Source of the DNA: Mactromeris polynyma | Lineage: Eukaryota; Mollusca; Bivalvia; Venerida; Mactridae | Length of the DNA: 64,000 bases | Assembly: GCA_032209605.1 (NCBI GenBank) | Contig: JASFXZ010000013.1 | Location: 10,375,901 to 10,439,900 of the forward strand | Reading direction: 5' to 3' | Shown: positions 54,101-64,000 of the stretch, piece by piece | How positions within the stretch are numbered: position 1 is the first letter of the stretch | Layout: each line of letters opens with the position of its first letter | Translations under genes and position numbers: made by a program | The notes under the pieces: model-generated | Databases searched by the model: none | What the model saw: the letters and a program-made list of their open reading frames with translations, nothing else | Told to the model about the DNA's origin: nothing

Positions 54101-57100
54101 TGACTTGTATCCCGATTTTACATTTTCTGTTATCAGTTTGACAAGTAATTTCAGCGAACCAGTCAGGAATGAACTAAAAATACCCCATAATAAAAACCTG
54201 CGTTGTTTATTTTGAAAATCGGGAGATTGCGGCTCCCGGCCGGGAGAGCGGGAGTTGGCTGTCAAAACCGGGAGTCTTCCGCGGAAATCGGGAGACTTCA
54301 CATGTATGCATGTATTTGGTATGAAATGCTTGATATGTTACTGTTTTCATCTTTCAGGCCAGATTGATTGCCCTTTATTTTGAAACTAAGAAATACCAGG
54401 AAGCTCTTCTACTCAGTAAGTACAGTCAATACATTACCTGACCTACTGTAAAACCACAATTTATTAGTGCAACATTATAAAGTAGTTTATATTTGCTGTT
54501 TGGCTACTTTACTTTACTATGTATACATACTAGTCAAGGAGGCAGGTAGTGACTACTTTGCTTAAATTATTTGTCTTTGCACCCTTACTGTCGTTGTGTC
54601 ACTTCCAAATCTTTCCTTTTATTATTCCAGTCTGGATCAAATAAACTACTCGCTAATTTGCGCAGAGAAGTTTTTCACTTCATATTTCTTTTTCCTCAGA
54701 TTCATCCCAACACCCGCCTTCTACTGATGGTTAAATGTGTTTTAGAAATTATTTATTTGTGGACTTTGTTGTGTCGGACTTTGCTGTGTCCAACTTCATA
54801 TCACACTGATTATTGTATTATCATTTTCACAGCTTTATAGTGTGTTTACTTAGCTATGGACTTTGCTGTGTCCAACTTCATGTCACACTGATTATTGTAT
54901 TATCATTTTCACAGCTTTATAGTGTGTTTACTTAGCTATGGACTTTGCTGTGTCCAACTTCATATCACACTGATAATTGTATTATCATTTTCACAGCTTT
55001 ATAGTGTGTTTACTTAGCTACTTATATATTTAATAAAATGTCTGACATCTGGGCTATAGCTGTATAAGTGGGTAATAGCCTGTGTCGAAAAGTTCGCGAA
55101 TTGATGATTCCAGACGTTTCGCGTGCAGAAGTGTTTGTGAATCACTGAAATTAGATTGATCATAATATCTGCACTTCGTAACAATCGCTATTGTATAATC
55201 GATTGTAGGGCAGGGAGTGTTTTGAATATGACTCCAGTATCGACTACACGGTGCTTAGATAAAAATATATGAATGTGAATGTTGAAATTTACGCTGTGGA
55301 AAATGTGCATTTGAGACATTTGAAAAATTATCCACCTCACAAACTTTACCATTTATATAGTATGTGTTTGTAATGTTTTTTTGACTCTGCTACTGATTAG
55401 TCATTGTCAAAGTATTTCTTTGTGTAATCTATGCATTGGTTAATCAGGTTTAAATGAAAGATGCTATTGCTAGTTACTTCAGAAATTAGATTTTAGTGAA
55501 TAACAGTAAATGCAGTGATTAGAATTACATGTATAGTGTCATATTTACAAAATAAATTATCAATTTGAGTTGACCAATATTCTTTCTACATATTTTATTA
55601 ATGTTTTATTACTTTTCAGCATCTACATTACTCAGAGAACTGAAGAAGTTAGATGACAAGGCATTGCTGGTGGAGGTCCAATTACTAGAATCTAAGATCT
55701 ACCATGCATTAAGTAACCTTCCGAAAGCTAGAGCCGCTCTAACATCTGGTAGAACCACTGCTAATGGAATTTATTGTCCTCCAAAATTGCAAGCAGCTCT
55801 TGATAAACAATCAGGTATAACAGTCACAGGGGGTTTTTTTCCCGCTGTTTTTTTAGCCGTTAATCGGCTACATTCCCAATGCCATAAACAGTCGTCACGA
55901 TAACCCACTTGCCCGGGACAAGTAAAATCACCGTCTGACAAGTGAAAAAATCCATTTTGTCTGCCCGAACAGGCAAGTGGTGTTTGTGGTCTGGTCTGTC
56001 TAGCTTTATCCAAGCTGTCATAAAGTAAATGACGTAGTACACTTGACTGGTTTTCATTTTTTGTCAATTTTGTTTGTGTAACAGCACTTTTTCATCTACT
56101 ATCGATACCAGTATTCGTTTTCTATTTGACAAATTAAAACAACCATCAAAACATCATGTTTCTTCGTTATTTTGAATGTGCTGTTAATTTTATTCGGGCA
56201 AGTCAAAGTGAATTCGTGCAAGTGGCAATTGCAAGCTGTCTGCCCATCGAATGGGCAAATACTTTAAAAAAATAACTGTGAAGACTGCATAAAGTTTATA
56301 TTTTTCCCATTTTGAATGTAAAAATTCCCAATAAAATCTGAAGAAAAAATTGGGTTAAATTTAACCAAAAATTTACAAAGGTAGAGGCTTTTCTCTCACA
56401 GGCAGTTTATGTAAATAGTAATTGTCCATTAATTAATCACTATATCCGTTACTTTTATTTCTAATATTTTGCTGTAATTGCAAATGCTTTTCCCAATTTC
56501 TAAATTTAATGCGCAAATGATCCTAATTTGAAAGGTATGGGTCATCTTCCCAAAATAGACAAAATGTGTCCTGAATTATACAACAATTTTTGTAATAGAG
56601 GATCTATTCTTGTAGTGGGTTACTGTAAACCTCGAAAAAAACATTTGGCTTATTTAAGTTAACGGTTTTCATGGTTACTATTTTTCGAAAAATTAGCCTT
56701 CGTATGTTATTATATAATAAGCATGTTGATGTAATTCTGGGAAATAGAGGGGCTGTAAAAATGTTGGTGTTATGAAAACGTGAAACATTGTATTCGGATC
56801 GTTTCTAGGTTTTCATTTTTTTTTGGAATGCTTAACCGTTGATTTTGAGTTTTTATTATATATATAGCTTCCTTGAAAACCTTTGTTGGCATTGGTTGTT
56901 AGGATGAGTACTAAACTTTGAGATCTTTCTACTTTCATCTCTCATGAATGTGGAAAATGACTTAAAAGAAATCCTGTGCCAAGGAGTCAAAATGATTTGA
57001 TACTATTTATGGAAATTGAATGAAATATTTCAACCATTTAAAATCTTGTCATAATTTTAAATAATGTAAAAATCAATCATAACATTCACTTACTATGACA

Positions 57101-60100
57101 GGTATTCTACATGCAGCCGAGGAGAGGGATTTTAAGACAGCATATTCGTACTTTTATGAGGCATTTGAGGGATATGATTCCATCGACAGCCCTAAAGCCA
57201 TTGTTGCGCTTAAATATATGTTGCTGATGAAGATCATGTTAAACACGTAATAGTTATATCATTTTATTCAAATTCATGAATTTTGTTGAGTGCTATTAGA
57301 CACTGATGTGATTCAATACTGACTGCTCTAGTCAACCAGAGTTTGATCTGTGGATAATGTTGGAGGTATATTTGTGAAGTGGTAAAGAGCATGACTCCTG
57401 ATGTGAAGGCCCCATAAGTTAGAGCCCTCTCCATTGGCAAGGCTTGATTATGAACTTCACAATCCCTGAATCGTGCGCAAGTACTGCTACTGGTTATTAA
57501 CCCTGGTAGCAGTCATTGAGAGTGATTTGTATTAGTCTCACAAATGATGTAGTGTATAAATGCTTAAACAAAAAGTTTGTTTTTCACAACTTTTATTGTC
57601 ATTCAATGTCCATTTCTTCTGTTCAAATGAAGAAGTTGTGAGTTGCTATCAGAAGAATTTGTTTGTACTTATTGAAATAACTTGAAAAATAAAAAAAACA
57701 CTGGATTGGTAAGCTGGCAACCTTTCCTCATGGTTCAAAGGGACGTAAAATGCTCTTTTTATCTAAAACTAACAGGCTGTACAGATGATTATATATGTAG
57801 AGGATATTTGTGTGTTTCTGTGTACGATCGAAAGTTATTTCACCAAGTGAGCAGCGTACGGAATATTTTCAAGAGTGACATAGTCACAAGTGAAAGTTTA
57901 AGTCAGATGCACACGAGGTGAAATAGATAGATAGATTTATTTCAACATATAATGTACAATTTACATGGCAATATAAAATTAAGACATACATTTTTTGTAT
58001 ATTAATAACAACAATATGCATGAATCAATAAAGCCATATCAATCAACATTATATGTTAAGGATAACACAAAAAAGAGTACAAGTAAAAACTCTTATTTCC
58101 ATTGTTGTCCTTAATATATAGTATTGTGTGACATGGGAAGAATTATAAGTTATAAATAAAGTTATCACAGTCAAGACATTGTGTTACATGTTTATAAACA
58201 AATAGATAAAACAATGAAACAATAAAACAATAAGTTATCTCTGACAGGAATAATGGATGAAAAAGCTAAACAAATAAAATTTAACAAGGTATTAGATTAC
58301 AAAAGATAAAACTGACTAAAAAGGAAAGACAATACATTATTTAAGACGAGCTACAAATGTGTTTTTTTACTTTGCATTTGAAAGAAGAAATACTTTTGGC
58401 ATCCCTCACATCTTGTGGCAGACCATTGAAAGCAAAAGATTTCTTTCCAAAACCTTTGACTTTAGGAGTTGCAAATCTCTTACATTCTGACATTAAATAA
58501 CTCAATCTTATACAGAAACATACAAATTTTGAATTTATTCATGCTTCATTTTGGTCTTTTTTATATTTGCAGGTTAATTACATCAAATTTACTCATTGAA
58601 AGCCTCAATATCTTAATGACTTCGTTATCACTTCGATAATATTACTGTGAGTTTATCGGATAAGAATTCAGCAATATTCCGCAGTAAACCACCGGAAAGC
58701 TAATAAACTGATATGATAATTATCAACCTTGTAACACATTTAAATGTCAGGTATATTGACTTTATACTTTTGAAGTATATAAGTTACATGTTTTGGGCTC
58801 TATTTTCAGAGCTGATGAGGTCCAAGCAATTGTCAGTGGTAAATTAGCATTGAAATACTCTGGACCAGAAGTGGAGGCAATGAAGTCTATAGCTACAGCA
58901 AGTCACAAAAGATCCTTAGCAGATTTCCAGAAGGTAAACGATTCTATATCAAAGTCAAATTAGGATAAGCAAGATATGTGCTTCTATCTCTGTGGCTGTA
59001 GCCTGAACATACACATTGGTATTTTTCTGTCTGAAAAGTTTTGTCACATATCTGTGCTATTTACCAATGGGCCATACAAATATGCAGGCCTCGAGAAAAA
59101 TTGGAATGTATTTCGCAATCTTCGTTTTTAAAAATAAAAAGGATTAATATTTTGTTCTAGAGAATGTTACTCCCTCGAGCGTACGAGTATGATTAAAATT
59201 CTACTTGCCCGACCTCGACATTCACTCGCAAATGCAAAGCGGGCAAATGGAATTTTCGAGGCCTGATTAGGATCTATGTTTTGCGTACCAATATGTTTGC
59301 TCAGTCAACGTATGAAAAAACTTCATATTTAACTGCGCATCCTCTCTCCAGTGACGGCAATCTGAAATAACATTTCTCACAAAATCGGCAAATAAGTAGA
59401 AAACGATTGTCTGTTTACAAGAATGCCATTCCCTTTTTGTAAAATAATTTGTGTAAAACCCGCATAAAATATTATTTCACTTTGAATACTATACTGGAAT
59501 TTATTTACTGGTTAATATGCTAATGTCTGTCTACACCTGTAGAACTTTTTATACTTGGTCTAAGATGTACTAAGTTCAGTGTGAGATGAACTTCGTATTA
59601 TGCATAATATCAAGATACACACTATGTTGACTTAGTTGATTGCAAATTTTTTATATGCAGTTTGTAAAGCTGGGACAAAGTAATGGTTCCCACGGGTACC
59701 CGGATTTGATTGTTCATTTAATTCTTTTGAAAACGAATGTGCCAATGAATAACAGTAGGAACCATGCAATACGCTGACTAATTATCGGATTAGTGTAGTG
59801 TCAAATTGATTGGAATTTCGTAATTTAGATATGGGGCATGCAATCAGACTGTGAAAAAGGCACCTTTTGACACATGGCGTAAATACACAGATAAAAGGAC
59901 AGCATGGCGCGAGGTAATTGAGGGCCATGCTTAAAGGGCCTGGCGGAAACACTAAAATGATTAGACATACAAACCTATACTATATATAGCTATTGTGTGA
60001 AAAATTGTGTTCTTTGCTCTTGATTAAGGCCCAGTGTGGCCGAAATATTGAGCGTGAGTGGATTTTTTTACCATACATTACATTGAACCCCCTTTCGGGA

Positions 60101-63100
60101 TATTTCAACAACAAGACTAAAATGTTGTATGAAAATGTTGGATACAATGCGTCTTTAACCAAATTTCTGACAACTTGCCTATTACAGACATTGGTAACCT
60201 ATAGATCACAGCTAGAAGAGGATCCCATTGTCTCGGCTCACCTGAAAACATTGTACGACAATTTGCTGGAACAGAATCTGTGTAGAATCATTGAACCATT
60301 TTCTAAAGTTCAGGTATGTAGGTCAAAATAGGGACTTTGAATGGGTCCAATAGGTTTTATCAGAAAGAAAATTCTTCCTAGTTAATATTATTATGTGATA
60401 ATCACAAAACAATAGTGAATGTAATACATGTTAACAAATAGATTAAGTCGACACTTAACTTCCTACCTGGTAATTTGCAGGACTAGTGAATTTCAGAATG
60501 AGGTAGTCCTCCAGTTAATAAGGTGGGCCTGACAATACAGGGATAATGACCAGTACTGAAATATGGTGGTGTTTGTATGAAAATATGAATAAAGTAAAAA
60601 AAGGGTAAAAAAAGAAACTTGGGGGTAAAAAAAACATTTTTTTCATACATACTGCTTTTTCTTTTTGTACTTTAAATTTCAATTTGTCATTGTTTATGTC
60701 TTAACATTGAGCTAGTCCCCGGGACTGTTCAACTTATGCAAGATAGTCCTGCAGTGATTTAGGTGGAAGCATGATTGGCAGACTAGTGTTAGTGTTTAAC
60801 ATTGCCAGTATATAGATGTTAACACAGTAGTATGTTTTATGAAACCTTTAATGAAACATTCTACAAAAATATAAAAATCTCAAAAGGCAACTATTCTATT
60901 TTTCTCAGTGGGATTTTTAGCAACAATATAGTCTTGGACGACTGGAATTGATCTGTAAAAGGCATGTTCTTGTGACACTTCCCAAATAGAAATATATTCA
61001 AGTCAAAGTAAAGTCATATATTCCATATCTATTATCATGAAAATTTTGCTATAATAGTTCAGCCATTGATGGTGGCCTATAGCATGTCTAAATTTTATGG
61101 ACAAAAAAGATCATGTGATTGGATCAGCTGTCGGGGTGTAAGGTTATTGGAATTTGAGTTTAAGACAGACATCAATGTTTTATTAAATCGGGGCATAAAT
61201 AATTAAATTTGGTTATAACAATTTTTTTTTATTTAGAAAACTTGTGCAGTGTATTTTTGTATGTATTGATAGTTTTAATACTGAGTTATCTCCCTTTTAC
61301 AGGTTCTACATATTGCCAACTTGATCAAACTGCCAGTGGTAAGTACGATCATATAATATCAGTATTACGCTGTCATTGATTGTACAGTCAGCCTGAGCTG
61401 TCATGAAATGCCATTTGATAGCAGGTTTTTTTCCAGCTGTTTTTATAGCTGTTATTCGGCTATATTCCCAATGCCAATATATATACATATATGTATATTT
61501 TTCCCAATTTGAATGTAAAAATTCCCAATAAATTTGAAGAGAACATTTTGGTTCAATTTAGCGATTATCTCTCCGGCACTTTATAAAACATAACAATTGT
61601 TCATTAATTGATCACTTCATCCTTTACTTCTATTCATTTTTCCCAATTTCTAAGATTAACAGACGCAAATTCTCAATTTGAAGGGTACGGGTCATCTCCA
61701 AAAATGGTCAAAATTAACCCTGGATAGATACTGTTAATTGATATGTTGCACAACTTCTGTTAGTTTTGCTAGTTACAGAAGCACTAGTATCATTCTGTAT
61801 GTTTTATGCTCTTTCACTTCCTCTTTAACAAGTGGATAGTTTTACATCAATTACTGATGAAATACAGATGGACCTCGTTTATTCGACAACCTTATCTATC
61901 CAAAATAAATATCAGGTCTTCTTAGGCATGTCAAATTGAAATGGGCTGTTCGAAACTACAGTCCGAGTCTCCGACCTCATTTATTCAACAACATTCTATC
62001 CAAACTCTCAGTATCATTACAATGTATCTTTTTAGGCTCATCGAATTGAAATGGGCTATTCAAAACTGTGTATTATTCAAAATGAAATTTCGAACCCAAT
62101 GAATGAGGTTTGACTATGTTTTATTCGAAATGAAATTTCGGACCAGATGAATTCGAACGAATGACGTACAACTTTATATTAAATTAATACAATATAACCG
62201 TCAATAAATAATATATATAGACGAAAGCCTGAGGTGCGTTTTTTAGAGGTAGGAAAGATAGAATTCTACCTAGCGCTACGTAGGGAAAGTAGCGCTGCCG
62301 TTTCTTAGACGTAGGAAAAGTAGCCCCTATCTTTAGATAGGTAGTGTGAACTGACAGTGCTAGCTTTGCTAAACAAAATGGCGTCCATGCATAACAGTGT
62401 TGTCTGGTCTGGCATGCGCCATTTTGTAGCTAGCGAAGCATTCAAACGTTGTTAGACAGCTAGCTTTTCTACATTGACTAACTTATCTCACTTACTTACC
62501 CTACCTCTAAAAAACGCACCTCAGCTGTCTTTTATACATTATAATTGATGCTTCGAGAACTTGCAGAAATTGGATGACTCAGTTTCTCTTTACTAGTGTA
62601 AGTAATTAATTGTAGATACATTTTGTATCTTCACTTTTTTCAGGCAAATGTTGAGAAGAAACTATCTCAGATGATTCTGGACAGAAAATTTCATGGTATT
62701 TCTATTTCTTAGCTTTTACGTGGTGATATATATATCTAAGCTACTATATTTCTATGCATGTAATTACACAGGATTTTGGACATGTGGTGTTTTGGTGATG
62801 TGTAGAAGATTCATTTTGTGTGATAGACAGTCGATATCTAGCTCCAATGTCATTTATGTTTTTACTGTACTGAAGTTTATTGTGATAAAATTATGAAATA
62901 TTTCATACAGTAGTCTGTGCACGACATTATCAACCATATTGTTTACTAAATCATATAACTAGTGATGGGCCAACAACGGATGACAATCAAAGAATCCTCA
63001 ACTTGAATTTTGCAATCACAGCTGTGTGGGGGGGGGACACTTATATTTACCCTTGTCCGTCCTTCCATCCTATAAAAACAGTGCTTTTCATGTCTCAAAA

Positions 63101-63913
63101 ACTATTATGAGTAACAGAACTTCATAGAAATGTTAGTCATTACTTATATTTTTGCGTATTACTTTTTTTAATTTCATTTATATAATAAGAGCAGAGTTAC
63201 GCCCCTTGATTTATTAAAATGGGAATACAAAGTGTCCTACAGATACATACTAGTTTGGTAATGTTTAGATAAAAGACAAATAATGCTTAAGATTAATGAT
63301 AATATCACTGTTTAGAAATATGATAAAAATGTAACTGACCTTTAGAGATTAAAACCAAACTATAGATAGAATCTATACATGAGAGCCTAATCTATCTGTC
63401 AGTTTCCACAGATAAGACTGAATAGGCAAACCGAAAAATATGGTCACAGAGGCGTCGATAAGTACATCGACTTACTACCATACTGTATAAACTATTAATC
63501 AAACTTCTGTCTTACCTTAAATGACAAAATAATCAAAATGTGCTGTGCCATCGCCATGAATCTTTCCCAAATATCCAGCTATGTAGCATTTATCATCGAA
63601 ATTGAGCGGAATAAAACATTCGCCAACAGTAAATTTTTCGCCAAATTTGGAAAGTCATACTTTTCGACGATTTGAGCCAATTTTTGTTTTCTTGAGCCAA
63701 TTGCGAACGCCAGCGCGAGCCCTGATCGTGACTGATACTGTTACACAATTATGATAATATATCATTATAGGTATATTGGATCAAGGAGCAGGTGTGTTAG
63801 TTGTGTTTGATGAAGCAGATGCTGACAAGACATATGAGACAGCTTTGGAAACCATTCATGATATGGGAAAAGTTGTGGATGCTCTCTACAATAAGGCGAA
63901 AAAACTATCTTAA
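48071..63913 (+). CDS. PSMD11: 26S proteasome non-ATPase regulatory subunit 11 (Rpn6), 12 exons
   Basis: Twelve exons with GT-AG borders join in phase to 418 residues (the human protein is 422). Rpn6 is a lid subunit of the 19S regulatory particle; it helps hold lid, base and core together. The N-terminal two-thirds is a helical-repeat solenoid (for example [36 protein letters not shown]). The C-terminal third is the PCI domain (about residues 215-385, including [22 protein letters not shown] and KFHGILDQG), and a final helix ends in NKAKKLS. Exons: 48071-48149, 49586-49687, 52232-52356, 53153-53224, 54358-54415, 55620-55814, 57102-57246, 58810-58933, 60188-60313, 61303-61338, 62644-62695, 63771-63913. 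An in-frame ATG exists at 48002, but homology favours 48071. Confidence 0.97.
49586..49687 (+). CDS. PSMD11: PSMD11 exon 2
   Basis: Residues 27-60, [11 protein letters not shown] to QTKQAE; acceptor ATTTCTAG, donor GTAATA. Confidence 0.93.
49688..52231. other. PSMD11 intron 2, repeat-derived
   Basis: Contains poly-T/GGGGCC-rich segments (49980-50100, 50270-50340) that look like worn copies of one repeat, and TTCGCCAAAT-rich text at 51655-51720 that recurs near 63600-63660 in intron 11. No gene is seen. Confidence 0.35.
52232..52356 (+). CDS. PSMD11: PSMD11 exon 3
   Basis: Residues 61-102, [12 protein letters not shown] to EAKTGKE; acceptor ATTTTACAG, donor GTTTGT (weaker than the others). 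Confidence 0.93.
52561..52791. mobile_element. MITE-like element in PSMD11 intron 3
   Basis: Inverted ends of about 25 bases (GGCCTAAACAAAAAATAAGT at 52561; complement ending at 52791, with small differences) enclose about 230 bases with a (CCTA)n run. Confidence 0.55.
53153..53224 (+). CDS. PSMD11: PSMD11 exon 4
   Basis: Residues 103-126, [12 protein letters not shown] to LRQALE; acceptor TTGACAG, donor GTAAGA. Confidence 0.93.
53780..54300. repeat. CGGGAG-rich repeat in PSMD11 intron 4
   Basis: The word CGGGAG or its complement occurs many times at both ends of this span (53785-53840 and 54218-54297). The ends look like a diverged inverted/direct repeat of one element. Confidence 0.45.
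54358..54415 (+). CDS. PSMD11: PSMD11 exon 5
   Basis: Residues 127-145, [19 protein letters not shown]; acceptor TCTTTCAG, donor GTAAGT. Confidence 0.93.
54776..55020. repeat. 82 bp triplication in PSMD11 intron 5
   Basis: Three units begin at 54776, 54858 and 54940 (GGACTTTGCTGTGTCCAACT). They differ at one or two bases each. Confidence 0.92.
55620..55814 (+). CDS. PSMD11: PSMD11 exon 6
   Basis: Residues 146-210, [13 protein letters not shown] to AALDKQS; acceptor CTTTTCAG, donor GTATAA. The most conserved stretch, [16 protein letters not shown], lies here. Confidence 0.95.
55826..56580. repeat. Repeat shared by introns 6 and 10, with internal insertion
   Basis: Text around GCTGTTTTTTTAGCCGTTAA and, after a gap, AAAATTCCCAATAAAATCTG recurs in compact form at 61424-61720 in intron 10. 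In intron 6 about 400 bases (roughly 55890-56290) separate the two parts and contain GCCCG/CGGGC-rich words suggesting a nested element. Confidence 0.55.
57102..57246 (+). CDS. PSMD11: PSMD11 exon 7
   Basis: Residues 211-258, [12 protein letters not shown] to KIMLN; acceptor TATGACAG, donor GTAATA. It begins the PCI region. Confidence 0.95.
57918..58531 (-). mobile_element. 5'-truncated LINE fragment, antisense in PSMD11 intron 7
   Basis: On the minus strand a frame ending at 58341 encodes the typical C-terminal end of non-LTR reverse transcriptases ([15 protein letters not shown], then [10 protein letters not shown]). A 3' UTR of about 400 bases follows, with AATAAA next to an ATCT repeat tail at 57925-57940. 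The reverse transcriptase core is absent. Confidence 0.7.
58810..58933 (+). CDS. PSMD11: PSMD11 exon 8
   Basis: Residues 259-300, [12 protein letters not shown] to SLADFQK; acceptor ATTTTCAG, donor GTAAAC. Confidence 0.93.
59085..59265. mobile_element. MITE-like element in PSMD11 intron 8
   Basis: Ends CAGGCCTCGA and TCGAGGCCTG are inverted copies, with imperfect extension inward; 181 bases, containing CTTGCCCGACC and GCGGGCAAAT words. Confidence 0.55.
60188..60313 (+). CDS. PSMD11: PSMD11 exon 9
   Basis: Residues 301-342, [12 protein letters not shown] to PFSKVQ; acceptor TATTACAG, donor GTATGT. Confidence 0.95.
61303..61338 (+). CDS. PSMD11: PSMD11 exon 10 (36 bases)
   Basis: Residues 343-354, [12 protein letters not shown]; acceptor CCTTTTACAG, donor GTAAGT. 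A very short exon, found from the PCI-domain pattern HI-x-x-LIKL. Confidence 0.9.
61424..61720. repeat. Compact copy of the intron 6 repeat in PSMD11 intron 10
   Basis: Matches 55826-55886 and 56290-56580 in order without the internal insertion. A (TA)-rich palindrome, ATATATACATATATGTATAT, lies at the join. Confidence 0.55.
62229..62524. mobile_element. 296 bp MITE with perfect 25 bp inverted ends, PSMD11 intron 11
   Basis: Left end CTGAGGTGCGTTTTTTAGAG (62229-62253) and its exact complement at 62500-62524. The interior has repeated TACGTAGG/AAAAGTAGC words. No target duplication could be fixed. Confidence 0.8.
62644..62695 (+). CDS. PSMD11: PSMD11 exon 11
   Basis: Residues 355-371, [17 protein letters not shown]; acceptor TTTTTTCAG, donor GTATTT. 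Confidence 0.92.
63771..63913 (+). CDS. PSMD11: PSMD11 exon 12
   Basis: Residues 372-418, [12 protein letters not shown] to NKAKKLS, stop TAA at 63911-63913; acceptor CATTATAG. The 3' UTR runs off the window with no AATAAA seen. Confidence 0.95.
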
Positions 63914-64000
63914 TAATGTGATGTATTGATACATGTGGGAAGAAAAGTTGCTGGACTTTGAAAGCTAGTTGGGATTGTATGTGTCGGTGATTTGATAGCA

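Noticed and set aside
59993..60331. Independent 112-codon gene
   Set aside because: It is PSMD11 exon 9 with intron sequence read through at its 5' end.

Overview
The window is AT-rich, intron-bearing animal DNA. Its gene content (a tandem cluster of divergent nicotinic-receptor-like Cys-loop channels, an MFSD4/NaGLT1-type transporter and a complete proteasome lid gene) and its dense load of small mobile elements suggest a lophotrochozoan, most likely a bivalve mollusc. The taxon is an inference; no diagnostic marker is present.

Region 1 (about 1-39 kb) is a head-to-tail array of Cys-loop (nAChR-like) subunit genes, all on the minus strand. There are four apparently functional copies (7322-8650, 18658-19986, 24788-26047, 33931-35190), one copy cut by the window edge (1-567), and one copy broken at both ends (about 11594-12197). 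Each intact coding region is one uninterrupted exon, yet every copy except the broken one keeps a short intron in its 5' UTR with matching splice sites. Two subfamilies can be separated: an A type (442 aa, with a duplicated charged block in the M3-M4 loop) and a B type (419 aa). The array grew by DNA-level segmental duplication: an approximately 8 kb block at 3.4-11.6 kb recurs at 14.7-22.7 kb, and B-type upstream sequence recurs four times. Between the genes lie relics: three frame-shifted receptor C-terminal tails, four copies of a signal-peptide-like exon of an unknown gene family, a membrane-segment ORF, a frame-shifted zinc-finger-like ORF, a dispersed approximately 0.3 kb repeat, a 1.8 kb inverted-repeat element, and a foldback element with a 9 bp target duplication.

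Region 2 (40060-46505, plus strand) is a three-exon MFS transporter gene of the MFSD4/NaGLT1 family (517 aa predicted). Its first exon is only 114 bp and lies 3.1 kb upstream of exon 2. Intron 1 holds a 43 bp satellite of about 23 units in perfect register and a 20 bp minisatellite of 17 units ending about 60 bp before exon 2.

Region 3 (48071-63913, plus strand) is a complete 12-exon PSMD11/Rpn6 gene (418 aa predicted), reconstructed exon by exon with consistent GT-AG splice sites and phases. Its introns carry MITE-like inverted repeats, an 82 bp triplication, an antisense LINE 3' fragment, and a repeat shared by introns 6 and 10. A small uncharacterised minus-strand ORF (47401-47604) lies head-to-head with it.

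The receptor cluster looks like a rapidly evolving accessory family, whereas the transporter and the proteasome gene look like stable single-copy genes. No operon-like or prokaryotic organisation is present, and I see no rRNA or functional tRNA gene.
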